A stretch of DNA of 6,498 bases from Selenomonas sp. (GCA_017940705.1 JAGAYB010000156.1:1-6498), one strand, 5' to 3'; numbered from the stretch's first letter, positions 1-5,352 are shown. Made by a program: numbers and translations. The notes: a model not told the origin generated them from the sequence alone.

Positions 1-825
1 CTGCTTGTTGGCCACATCACAGCGCGCCTGCAGTTCTTCGATATCCGTAGCCTTGCTGCGTTTCGGCGAAACCTCCTTGTCCGTCGTTCTGGTCATAATG
101 ACCGTAGCCCCTTCCTGCGTCAACAGGCGGCGCAGTTCATTGCCCACCCGGAGGGTTATGCTCTTTTCCATAACCCCCGTAGGGCCGATAGCCCCCGAGT
201 CGCTGCCGCCATGGCCGGGGTCAATGACGATTACACGCCCCTTCAGGCCGGTAATGCCGTTTATCGCCGTATCTACGTCCTCACCAGTATCCTCCCCGGC
301 ACTGGGCATGGGCTTTTCCTGCTCAGGCGGAGGCTCAACAGGGTCTGTACTCTTATGCGACCAGTCAATCTTCACATCATCAGAATCACTGAGATTGCCA
401 AAGTCCATAACCACCCGGCCAGGAACGGAGCCGCCGTTCAGGGTAAATACCTGATAGTTATTCTGCCCTACCTTGGTTTCTACCACCACACGCACGGTCT
501 GCGGGTCAAACTGGGCAATCTTCACCTTACCCACAAAAGTATTGTCTATGCTGAGGGATTTGGGCACTTCAGGAGACAGCCAGGCATTGGCAATGTCAAC
601 CACCACCCTGTCGGGACTCGACAACACCATCTTTTTGTAGGAGATTTCCCGGGTGGCGTCGATGACAATACGGGTCTTGTCCCCGTCGCTGCTCTCGCGC
701 AATCCCGTCACTTCTGCCATGCCATTTATCCGTTCACTAAAATCGCTCTCCGCCGCTGAGGCCGTAGCAAGCGGCAACAGCAAACAGAGGGCTGCCATGT
801 ATGCTAAAAATAATATCCGTCGCAT
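1..825 (-). CDS. N-acetylmuramoyl-L-alanine amidase, AMIN + Amidase_3 (3' end beyond window)
   Basis: Zinc amidase that cleaves the lactyl-amide bond between muramic acid and the stem peptide of peptidoglycan, acting outside the cytoplasmic membrane. The 275 visible residues read in order: a signal peptide (MRR, a hydrophobic stretch to about residue 20, likely cleavage after TASA near residue 24), an AMIN-like beta-rich domain at about 35-143 that usually targets septal or wall sites, an acidic Pro/Glu-rich linker at about 145-190, then the Amidase_3 catalytic domain starting with VIVIDPGHGG (zinc ligand His205) and GVMEKSITL (ligand Glu220). The window ends before the third zinc ligand expected in an S-x-H-x-N-A type motif. 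The start at 825 is supported by GGAGGGG at 830-836, and the signal peptide begins exactly there. It is divergent from the TPR-like gene. The AMIN plus Amidase_3 architecture is clear; the exact paralogue (AmiC-like or other) is not. Confidence 0.93.
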   Translation of the reverse strand, partial: MRRILFLAYMAALCLLLPLATASAAESDFSERINGMAEVTGLRESSDGDKTRIVIDATREISYKKMVLSSPDRVVVDIANAWLSPEVPKSLSIDNTFVGKVKIAQFDPQTVRVVVETKVGQNNYQVFTLNGGSVPGRVVMDFGNLSDSDDVKIDWSHKSTDPVEPPPEQEKPMPSAGEDTGEDVDTAINGITGLKGRVIVIDPGHGGSDSGAIGPTGVMEKSITLRVGNELRRLLTQEGATVIMTRTTDKEVSPKRSKATDIEELQARCDVANKQ

Positions 826-857
826 AGAACCCCTCCATTTCAGGACACATATTGTTT

Positions 858-863
858 ATTATA
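858..863 (-). promoter_or_regulatory. Probable -10 box of the amidase gene
   Basis: On the minus strand a perfect TATAAT lies 32 bases upstream of the amidase start codon, which would give a leader of about 26 nt. No good -35 hexamer sits at 16-18 bp; the best candidates there are TGGTAA-like. The assignment rests on the -10 match and its position. Confidence 0.4.
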
Positions 864-929
864 CCGCGTTTAAGCCAATTTTACCATAGCTAAATCAGCA
901 TAACACGCCAAAATGGATGGTCCTGCTGC

Positions 930-951
930 AACAGTTGACGTGTCAACGGTT
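930..951. promoter_or_regulatory. Operator-like palindrome over the -35 box of the TPR-like gene
   Basis: An inverted repeat with 10-base arms, AACAGTTGAC and GTCAACGGTT, around a 2-bp centre. The inner six bases (GTTGAC/GTCAAC) pair perfectly and nine of the ten arm positions match. It covers the whole -35 hexamer at 935-940, the classic place for a dimeric repressor, and lies between two divergent genes. The regulator is not identifiable from the sequence, and the motif does not match a site I can name with confidence. Confidence 0.5.
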
Positions 952-963
952 ATTTTATAGAAT
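935..963 (+). promoter_or_regulatory. Sigma-70-type promoter of the TPR-like gene
   Basis: TTGACG at 935-940 and TAGAAT at 958-963 are separated by exactly 17 bp, five of six matches in each hexamer. The predicted start of transcription near 970 gives a leader of about 39 nt before the ATG at 1009. Confidence 0.65.
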
Positions 964-1008
964 GAAACCTGTACAGCAAACTACGGATTTTGACGATAGG
1001 AGATTCTT

Positions 1009-1713
1009 ATGACACAAGACGAATTTCATAAGCTCGTCCATTTTGTAATGGATTCACCGGCCAAGCCGCCCGAAACTCTCTTTGCCGGGGGGATGGATGA
1101 CTGGCGTTCCCGTGCCAGACTGGCGCATTTTCTGGCTATGGAAGGCATTGACAAGAACGCTGAGGCTTTGGAACTTTTCCATAGCGTCGTGGAGGCGGAG
1201 GTCGATGAGGACAGCTCCGAGGAAGTAGAGGAAAAGGTCTTTGCCCTGCAGCGCCTCAGCAGTCTGGAACGCTCACTCAGCAAGTACGATGAAGCCCTGC
1301 GGCATATCAATCTGGCCATTGAGCTGGCTGAGTCCACTGATTTTCTCTACAAGTACATCCTCCGCGGAGAACTTTGGGCTGACCGCTGGAATCTGATGCA
1401 CCAGATGGATATGACAGCGGATGCGGAAACCGAAGCCGATGAGCGCATTGCCGCCTACAAGGACATCCCCATCGAGCACAACAGCTATCTCTACTACGGC
1501 TACCGCTTCAAGGCTCAGCTATCTGCCGAACGCGGCGTAACGCTCGTAGCCAAGGACTATATGCACATGGCCCTGCACGCCATGGAAATTCCCGAAAAAT
1601 ATCAGGCAGGACTTGAAAAAGCCTTTGCCGCCACCCACGACAACGCCTCATGGATTTTGACGCAGGTTGACAAGGCAACGCCGAACCCCGACAAACTTCA
1701 TTGGGATATTTGA
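1009..1713 (+). CDS. TPR-like helical protein of unknown function
   Basis: A 234-residue soluble protein with no signal peptide or membrane segment. I do not recognise a named family. The middle region around residues 78-108 (ALQRLSSLERSLSKYDEALR, then HINLAIELAE) has the spacing and residues of a tetratricopeptide helix pair. The segment at 36-62 (RLAHFLAMEG, then AEALELFHSVVEAE) looks like another degenerate repeat. Residues 62-75 are very acidic. Helices continue to the C-terminus (YRFKAQLSAERG, DYMHMALHAMEI). Such folds usually act as protein-binding scaffolds, but no partner is visible. The start is supported by AGGAGA at 998-1003, five bases before the ATG. The gene is monocistronic, between its own promoter and a terminator at 1720-1774. 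The possible operator over its -35 suggests specific regulation. Confidence 0.8.
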   Translation: MTQDEFHKLVHFVMDSPAKPPETLFAGGMDDWRSRARLAHFLAMEGIDKNAEALELFHSVVEAEVDEDSSEEVEEKVFALQRLSSLERSLSKYDEALRHINLAIELAESTDFLYKYILRGELWADRWNLMHQMDMTADAETEADERIAAYKDIPIEHNSYLYYGYRFKAQLSAERGVTLVAKDYMHMALHAMEIPEKYQAGLEKAFAATHDNASWILTQVDKATPNPDKLHWDI

Positions 1714-1719
1714 CAAGTC

Positions 1720-1774
1720 AAAAACCCGGAGTAACTTTTCCTTGCCGAAAAGCTGCTCCGGGCTTTTATTATTT
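1720..1774. terminator. Bidirectional intrinsic terminator between the TPR-like gene and nagB
   Basis: The arms CCCGGAG (1725-1731) and CTCCGGG (1756-1762) pair perfectly, with a second inner stem CTTTTC/GAAAAG (1735-1740 and 1747-1752). On the plus strand it is followed by CTTTTATTATTT, and on the minus strand by TTTTT (1724-1720). It lies between convergent stop codons at 1711-1713 and 1769-1771, so it should serve both genes. Confidence 0.85.
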
Positions 1775-2530
1775 ATGCGTTATGCTGATGCCGGTAATCA
1801 CCTCCGGCAGAAGCGCTGCCGCCTCCCTGTCCACGATAACCGCCACATCACGGTGCAGCTGCAGGATGGAAGCCGGGGCTTCCGGTGTCACATCGCCGCA
1901 GACGGCCTTGTACACCGCTTCGGCCTTATTTTTGCCATTGGCCAGCAAAATGACGTGCTCGGCCATCATAATGGTCTTTATCCCCATACTGATGGCATAA
2001 CGCGGCACTTCATCAATACTGGCAAAGAAACGGGAATTTGCCTGTATGGTCTCTTCATCCAATTCCACTTTATGGGTCGTAGCGGCAAATTTTACATCCG
2101 GCTCATTAAAGCCGATATGTGCATTCTGCCCGATGCCCAACACCTGCAGGTCAATGCCGCCCTTGGCCTCAATCAGCTTTTCATAGCGCTGTCCTTCCAC
2201 GGTCATATCCTCGGCCATGCCATTGGGGATATAGACATTATCCTGATTTATGTTGATATGACGGAAGAAATTTTCCTGCATGAAATAATGATAGCTCTGC
2301 GGATTTTCCGGGCTCATGCCAATGTATTCATCGAGATTAAAAGTTGTCACCTCGGAAAAATCCAGTCCTACGTTCTTATGCACGGCTGCCAGCCGCTGGT
2401 ACATGGAAACCGGGGTGCTGCCCGTAGCCAGGCCCAGCACGCTGTTTGGTTTCAGATACACCTGCCCGGCCACGATGTTCGCCGCTTCCAGCCCCATCTT
2501 TTCATAAGAATCAGTAATGATTATACGCAT
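1769..2530 (-). CDS. nagB: Glucosamine-6-phosphate deaminase
   Basis: Converts glucosamine 6-phosphate to fructose 6-phosphate and ammonia, feeding amino sugars (including recycled wall sugars) into glycolysis in the cytoplasm. At 253 residues it has the usual length of bacterial NagB. Family marks visible are the phosphate-binding loop LGLATGSTP (32-40), TFNLDEYIG with Asp67 matching the general base Asp72 of E. coli, and GIGQNAHIGFNEP with His138 and Glu143. The position of E. coli Asp141 holds Asn136; from memory Firmicute enzymes also carry Asn here (usually NGH; NAH in this copy), so I do not read this as loss of function. SANSRFF-like and ALL-type C-terminal segments also fit. The start has GGAGG at 2539-2543, eight bases upstream. 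It follows tadA by 17 bp and is probably cotranscribed with it. No nagA or amino-sugar transporter is in the window. Confidence 0.95.
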   Translation of the reverse strand: MRIIITDSYEKMGLEAANIVAGQVYLKPNSVLGLATGSTPVSMYQRLAAVHKNVGLDFSEVTTFNLDEYIGMSPENPQSYHYFMQENFFRHININQDNVYIPNGMAEDMTVEGQRYEKLIEAKGGIDLQVLGIGQNAHIGFNEPDVKFAATTHKVELDEETIQANSRFFASIDEVPRYAISMGIKTIMMAEHVILLANGKNKAEAVYKAVCGDVTPEAPASILQLHRDVAVIVDREAAALLPEVITGISITHK

Positions 2531-2547
2531 ACTCCCTGCCTCCGTTC

Positions 2548-3093
2548 CTATATTTGACTTGTCAGTTTTGCCTGCTTCTTTTGTTCGCGCCGTGCCTTAA
2601 AAAACCTTTTCATTATCCCGGCGCATTCTTCCTGCAGGACACCGGCAATAATTTCCGGGCGATGGTTCAGATGTTCATTGCCGGGGATATTAAATACAGA
2701 TTCACAGGCGCCTGCCCTGCTGTCAGTGCTGCCGTAAACCACCCTGTCTACCCGGCTCATCACAATCGCCCCGGCACACATCGGACAAGGCTCAATGGTG
2801 ACATAAAGGGTCAGCCCCGACAGCCGCCAGCGTCCTAAATCCCTGCAGGCCTGCTGTATGGCAATTAGTTCTGCATGCGCCGTGGCATCATGCCAGATTT
2901 CGCGCATATTATGGCCGCGGGTGACAATCTCTCCCGTAGAATTATCCACCAGCACCGCACCGATGGGCACTTCTGCCAAATCATAAGCTGCCTGCGCTTC
3001 CTTCAAGGCCTCGCGCATATAATAGACATCATCTTTCAACTTCTGTTCCTCAGGCATAAGCTGCGCTGTCCTCTCTTCCGCTGCATTTATCAT
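2548..3093 (-). CDS. tadA: tRNA-specific adenosine deaminase
   Basis: Deaminates adenosine 34 to inosine in the wobble position of tRNA-Arg(ACG); a zinc enzyme of the cytidine/deoxycytidylate deaminase fold. The 181 residues show EVPIGAVLV (41-49), the metal and proton-transfer motif TAHAE (His73, Glu75), and EPCPMCAGAI with zinc ligands Cys103 and Cys106. NHRPEII and the basic C-terminal tail (FFKARREQKKQAK) also match TadA. The start is uncertain. The ATG at 3093 has no clear ribosome binding site and lies about where transcription would begin from the predicted promoter at 3102-3131. Met13 (3057) would remove a non-conserved extension and has GAGAGGA 10-12 bases upstream. Both starts keep the whole catalytic domain. 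It is first in a two-gene unit with nagB, a pairing with no obvious functional link. Confidence 0.95.
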   Translation of the reverse strand: MINAAEERTAQLMPEEQKLKDDVYYMREALKEAQAAYDLAEVPIGAVLVDNSTGEIVTRGHNMREIWHDATAHAELIAIQQACRDLGRWRLSGLTLYVTIEPCPMCAGAIVMSRVDRVVYGSTDSRAGACESVFNIPGNEHLNHRPEIIAGVLQEECAGIMKRFFKARREQKKQAKLTSQI

Positions 3094-3101
3094 TCAACTC
3101 A

Positions 3102-3131
3102 ATCTTAACTTAACTGCCGTATTCCCGTCAA
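3102..3131 (-). promoter_or_regulatory. Probable promoter of tadA-nagB
   Basis: On the minus strand, TTGACG (3126-3131) and TAAGAT (3102-3107) stand 18 bp apart, matching five and four of six consensus bases. It sits just downstream of the terminator of the preceding gene, as expected for a new transcription unit. The predicted start of transcription, near 3095, almost coincides with the first ATG of tadA, which favours the internal start at 3057. Confidence 0.45.
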
Positions 3132-3179
3132 ATAAAAATACCGTAACCAGCCCACAATCCCTCAGGCTTGGTTACGGTA
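3130..3179 (-). terminator. Intrinsic terminator upstream of tadA
   Basis: A perfect 11-bp stem TACCGTAACCA (3139-3149) / TGGTTACGGTA (3169-3179), which extends by GCC/GGC with one bulged base. On the minus strand it is followed by TATTTTTATTT (3140-3130). It lies about 50 bp after the stop codon of the 3231-3518 gene and insulates that gene from tadA. Confidence 0.8.
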
Positions 3180-3230
3180 AAAGCTCTATAAGACTTTCTT
3201 TTTTAGTGCCCATATATAATTATTCCCCCA

Positions 3231-3518
3231 TTAACCAGTGACGTTTATCTTCCCTTCGACCTCGCTGAGGTCAACATATTCCCGGTAAAACAACGACTGT
3301 GTCGGGCGCGCAGACAGTTCCAGCCGATAGGCATTGGGAATGCCCAGACCTGCTTCATTGGCAGGCCGAACCTCTTTTTCCATCTCTTTTGTCAGCGCAT
3401 GTGCAAATGACTGTTTATTCTTTTTGTCATCGTTATAGCCTTCTTTTCGCTCAAAAGAACGGTTTATGCCGGAATCTACGCCTTTTACACGGGCGACACG
3501 CTCAATTCGGTCCAACAT
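3231..3518 (-). CDS. Small uncharacterised protein, 95 aa
   Basis: I do not recognise this protein. An ATG at 3539 is in frame, but the perfect Shine-Dalgarno AAGGAGGTG (3525-3533) lies inside that longer reading, six bases before the ATG at 3518. The real product is therefore most likely 95 residues beginning MLDRIERVARVKGVD. It is highly charged and soluble, without cysteines, signal peptide or membrane segment. A basic N-terminal part (RIERVARVKG, FERKEGYNDDKKNKQ) is followed by a helical stretch (SFAHALTKEMEKEV) and a more ordered end (YRLELSARPTQSLFYREYVD). It stands alone: the malate dehydrogenase terminator lies upstream and its own terminator at 3130-3179 lies downstream. The ribosome binding site and separate terminator argue that it is a real, well translated gene. 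Confidence 0.75.
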   Translation of the reverse strand: MLDRIERVARVKGVDSGINRSFERKEGYNDDKKNKQSFAHALTKEMEKEVRPANEAGLGIPNAYRLELSARPTQSLFYREYVDLSEVEGKINVTG

Positions 3519-3557
3519 GACAAACACCTCCTTTGCCATAGGCCGCCCTTCATACTA

Positions 3558-3563
3558 ATTATA
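3558..3563 (-). promoter_or_regulatory. Probable -10 box of the 95-aa protein gene
   Basis: A perfect TATAAT on the minus strand, 39 bases upstream of the ATG at 3518, just after the malate dehydrogenase terminator. An overlapping TAAAAT lies 10 bp further upstream. Neither has a convincing -35 hexamer at the usual spacing. Confidence 0.4.
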
Positions 3564-3595
3564 TCGTATATTTTAGCAAAAGATTAAGCGGCAAT

Positions 3596-3641
3596 TAAAA
3601 ATAAAAAGAGACTTAAAGATAATTTCTACCTTTAAGTCTCT
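3596..3641 (-). terminator. Intrinsic terminator of malate dehydrogenase
   Basis: A perfect 12-bp stem AGAGACTTAAAG (3607-3618) / CTTTAAGTCTCT (3630-3641) with an 11-nt loop, followed on the minus strand by TTTTTATTTTTAA. It lies 17 bp beyond the stop codon. Confidence 0.88.
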
Positions 3642-3657
3642 AAAAGCTATGCGCTTA

Positions 3658-4626
3658 TTACTTCAAAGCATCACCGAGTTTGGAGTTGGTGTTGCGGGCA
3701 GCGGCTACGCTTTCATCAAACTTAGCCTTTTCGTCGCCTTCGAGCTTGTACTCCACGATTTTTTCCATGCCGTTCTTGCCGAGGATAACGGGTACGCCGA
3801 TGCAGAGGTCTTTTTCGCCGTATTCGCCATCGAGATATACGCAGCAGGGCATGAGTTTCTTGGCATCAAGAGCGATTGCCTCAACCATAGCAGCAGCAGC
3901 AGCACCCGGAGCATACCATGCGGAGGTGCCCAGAAGGCCGGTCAGCGTAGCGCCGCCCACCTTCGTCTGTGCTACAGCATCATCAAGCTGTTCTTTGCTG
4001 AGCAGCTGCGTAACAGGAATGCCGCGATAAGTAGCAAGGCTCGTCAGAGGAACCATCGTCTTGTCGCTGTGGCCGCCGATAACCGTGCCGTCGATGTCCG
4101 TCGGCGTTGCCGGATAGCCTGCAGCCTGCAGAGCCTTGGACAGGAAATAACGGAAACGGCTGCTGTCGAGCATACCGCCCTGACCGAGAACGCGGTTGCG
4201 CGGCAGCTTGGAATCTTTCAGCGTCAGGAACGTCATAGCGTCCATCGGGTTGGAGATGATGATGAAGATAGCGTTGGGAGAATATTTCAGCGCCTGGTCA
4301 ACAACACCTTTGACGATTTTTGCATTTACGCCGATGAGTTCTTCACGCGTCATGCCCGGTTTACGCGGCATACCGGAAGTAACAACAACTACATCGGAGC
4401 CTTCCGTCGGTGCATAACCGTTTTCGTCACCGATTTCAGCCGTAACGCCCGTTACCGTGGTGTCAAAGTTCAGAAGATGTGCCGTCTGCATGATGTCCAT
4501 AGCCTTGCCTTCGGCAAAACCCTTTTTGATGTCCACCAGCATAACTTCGCTGCAGAAATTCTTTACTGCCAGCACATTTGCTACGGTAGCGCCTACGTTA
4601 CCTGCACCAACAACTGTTACCTTCAT
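3658..4626 (-). CDS. mdh: Malate dehydrogenase, LDH-like type
   Basis: NAD-dependent interconversion of malate and oxaloacetate. In fermentative anaerobes this commonly works in the reductive arm toward fumarate, succinate and propionate. The 322 residues match the lactate/malate dehydrogenase family: Rossmann glycines VVGAGNVGATVA (5-16), Asp32 that selects NAD over NADP, and the active-site loop SGMPRKPGMTREEL. Arg88 in this loop, where lactate dehydrogenases carry Gln, marks malate specificity; Arg94, Asn126 (ISNPMD), Asp154/Arg157 (GMLDSSRFR) and the catalytic His186 (GGHSD) complete the site. A TTG at 4632 is in frame but only three bases from AAGGAGG (4636-4642). The ATG at 4626 has nine-base spacing and starts directly at the beta strand, so I chose it. 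The gene is monocistronic, with a strong promoter, a structured leader and a terminator. Confidence 0.96.
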   Translation of the reverse strand: MKVTVVGAGNVGATVANVLAVKNFCSEVMLVDIKKGFAEGKAMDIMQTAHLLNFDTTVTGVTAEIGDENGYAPTEGSDVVVVTSGMPRKPGMTREELIGVNAKIVKGVVDQALKYSPNAIFIIISNPMDAMTFLTLKDSKLPRNRVLGQGGMLDSSRFRYFLSKALQAAGYPATPTDIDGTVIGGHSDKTMVPLTSLATYRGIPVTQLLSKEQLDDAVAQTKVGGATLTGLLGTSAWYAPGAAAAAMVEAIALDAKKLMPCCVYLDGEYGEKDLCIGVPVILGKNGMEKIVEYKLEGDEKAKFDESVAAARNTNSKLGDALK

Positions 4627-4645
4627 AATCAAATGCCTCCTTAGA

Positions 4646-4675
4646 ATTAGAAAGCGATTGCCAAAAGTCTGTCAA
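4646..4675 (-). promoter_or_regulatory. Possible second promoter in the mdh leader
   Basis: On the minus strand, TTGACA (4670-4675, perfect) and TCTAAT (4646-4651, five of six) are 18 bp apart. Transcription would start near 4639, inside the Shine-Dalgarno, which makes it a poor promoter for this gene. It may be fortuitous, or relevant only to RNA polymerase binding. Confidence 0.25.
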
Positions 4676-4697
4676 TTCCATAAAGGAAATCGCTTTC
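4650..4697. repeat. Hairpin in the mdh leader next to the ribosome binding site
   Basis: The arms GAAAGCGATT (4650-4659) and AATCGCTTTC (4688-4697) are perfect complements, with two more pairs beyond one mismatch and a loop of about 22 nt. In the mdh transcript the stem ends eight bases before the Shine-Dalgarno. No U-run follows, so it is not a terminator. It could tune translation or mRNA stability, or act as a DNA operator. Confidence 0.55.
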
Positions 4698-4713
4698 GGA
4701 ATGGCTGTTACTA

Positions 4714-4733
4714 TGAATCACACTTATGATTCA
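4714..4733. promoter_or_regulatory. Operator-like inverted repeat just downstream of the mdh start of transcription
   Basis: TGAATCA (4714-4720) and TGATTCA (4727-4733) are perfect complements separated by 6 bp. The site begins a few bases after the predicted start of transcription near 4737, a usual place for a roadblock repressor. It does not match Rex, FNR or CRP sites as I know them; the regulator is unknown. Confidence 0.4.
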
Positions 4734-4743
4734 CTACGTGACA

Positions 4744-4772
4744 ATTATAACAAAGTACGCTGAAAAAATCAA
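4744..4772 (-). promoter_or_regulatory. Promoter of mdh
   Basis: On the minus strand, TTGATT (4767-4772) and a perfect TATAAT (4744-4749) are exactly 17 bp apart, in AT-rich DNA. Transcription starting near 4737 gives an untranslated leader of about 110 nt. Confidence 0.7.
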
Positions 4773-4915
4773 TAAAAACCGACAAGATTTTTATTATTTT
4801 TTATCTTATCATAAATTTGTTTAATAGTCTTATGACCTGCTAATAAGAAACAAGGGCGGCTGACAAGGAATTTCTTATGCACCTTGAATCCTAAAGCAGG
4901 GAAGCTGTAAAAAAT
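4773..4915. other. AT-rich intergenic stretch without a recognised gene
   Basis: Between the divergent mdh and double-glycine protein promoters I see no convincing reading frame or RNA family. The only structure is an inverted repeat, ATAAGAAA (4843-4850) / TTTCTTAT (4871-4878), perfect over 8 bp around a 20-nt GC-richer centre. It has no U-run in either direction that would make it a clear terminator. Confidence 0.5.
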
Positions 4916-4929
4916 AAAAAAATTTTTTT
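4916..4929. promoter_or_regulatory. A7T7 tract in UP-element position
   Basis: Seven A followed by seven T form a 14-bp perfect palindrome, within a larger GTAAAA...TTTTAC context (4907-4931). It lies eight bases upstream of the predicted -35 of the double-glycine protein gene, about -45 to -58 from its start. That is where alpha-subunit UP elements or bent A-tracts stimulate transcription. Confidence 0.4.
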
Positions 4930-4937
4930 ACTTTCAT

Positions 4938-4967
4938 GTAACACTTTCCCTTCCCGGAGGATATAAA
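4938..4967 (+). promoter_or_regulatory. Probable promoter of the double-glycine protein gene
   Basis: GTAACA (4938-4943) and TATAAA (4962-4967) are 18 bp apart, with four and five of six consensus bases. The predicted transcript begins near 4974 and has a leader of about 40 nt. Confidence 0.45.
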
Positions 4968-5013
4968 GTACAGAGAGATGCGAACAAAGGATTTCACAAA
5001 GGAGAGATTCATC

Positions 5014-5352
5014 ATGGACAACAAGAAATTCGCAAACAGCAAGCTGAATGACCAGGAACTGGAAGGAGTAGCAGGGGGGACTTATCTCCAGAGCATGGAA
5101 GTGGCCATGGTCATGGATAAGGCCGGATATAAGAATATGTTAAATGACATCGGCGGCGTGAACTTTGACAACATGAGGACTGCTCTCAAGGACATGGGCT
5201 TTGAGTCCCATGACAAAGGCGGCCTTATAAAGGACAACACCTACACCCAGATTTCCACCGGCAAGGAATTATCTCAGGCTGAGCTTATGAAAATCCTCAA
5301 GCAGAAGTTTCCCGGGGTGAACTCAGGTTCCGACCGAAATTGCATATTGTAA
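5014..5352 (+). CDS. Secreted protein with a double-glycine (C39-type) leader, 112 aa
   Basis: A small protein predicted to be exported and cut by a C39 peptidase-containing ABC transporter. The 22-residue leader ends LNDQELEGVAGG, which meets the double-glycine consensus at every key place (Leu-12, Glu-8, Leu-7, Val-4, Gly-2, Gly-1). The 90-residue mature part (TYLQSMEVAMVMD...) is unusually long and hydrophilic for a class II bacteriocin. It has no hydrophobic pore segment and a single cysteine in the terminal NCIL, so it may be an effector or signal instead; I do not recognise the family. GGAGAG (5001-5006) with 7-base spacing supports the ATG at 5014. An upstream in-frame ATG at 4978 has no well-placed ribosome binding site and would spoil the leader. 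The segment coding ELMKILKQKFPGV recurs downstream at 5351. No exporter, immunity or modifying gene is nearby. Confidence 0.82.
   Translation: MDNKKFANSKLNDQELEGVAGGTYLQSMEVAMVMDKAGYKNMLNDIGGVNFDNMRTALKDMGFESHDKGGLIKDNTYTQISTGKELSQAELMKILKQKFPGVNSGSDRNCIL

Noticed and set aside
211..759. Plus-strand open frames over the amidase gene
   Set aside because: The minus strand encodes a signal peptide, AMIN domain and Amidase_3 motifs in one uninterrupted frame.
1667..2557. 296-codon open frame on the plus strand antisense to nagB
   Set aside because: Codon-bias shadow of nagB that also overlaps the bidirectional terminator and the end of the TPR-like gene.
3649..4644. 331-codon open frame on the plus strand antisense to mdh
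   Set aside because: It is the shadow of a clear malate dehydrogenase gene with all catalytic residues; its own translation has no family features and no ribosome binding site.
4701..4763. 20-codon plus-strand frame (MAVTMNHTYDSLRDNYNKVR) in the mdh leader
   Set aside because: Its possible Shine-Dalgarno AAAGGA is 13 bases away and it lies across the mdh promoter and inverted repeats; most likely chance.
4843..4931. Possible riboswitch or attenuator upstream of the double-glycine protein gene
   Set aside because: I found no conserved core of a known riboswitch class and no terminator/antiterminator pair; it also lies upstream of the predicted transcript start.
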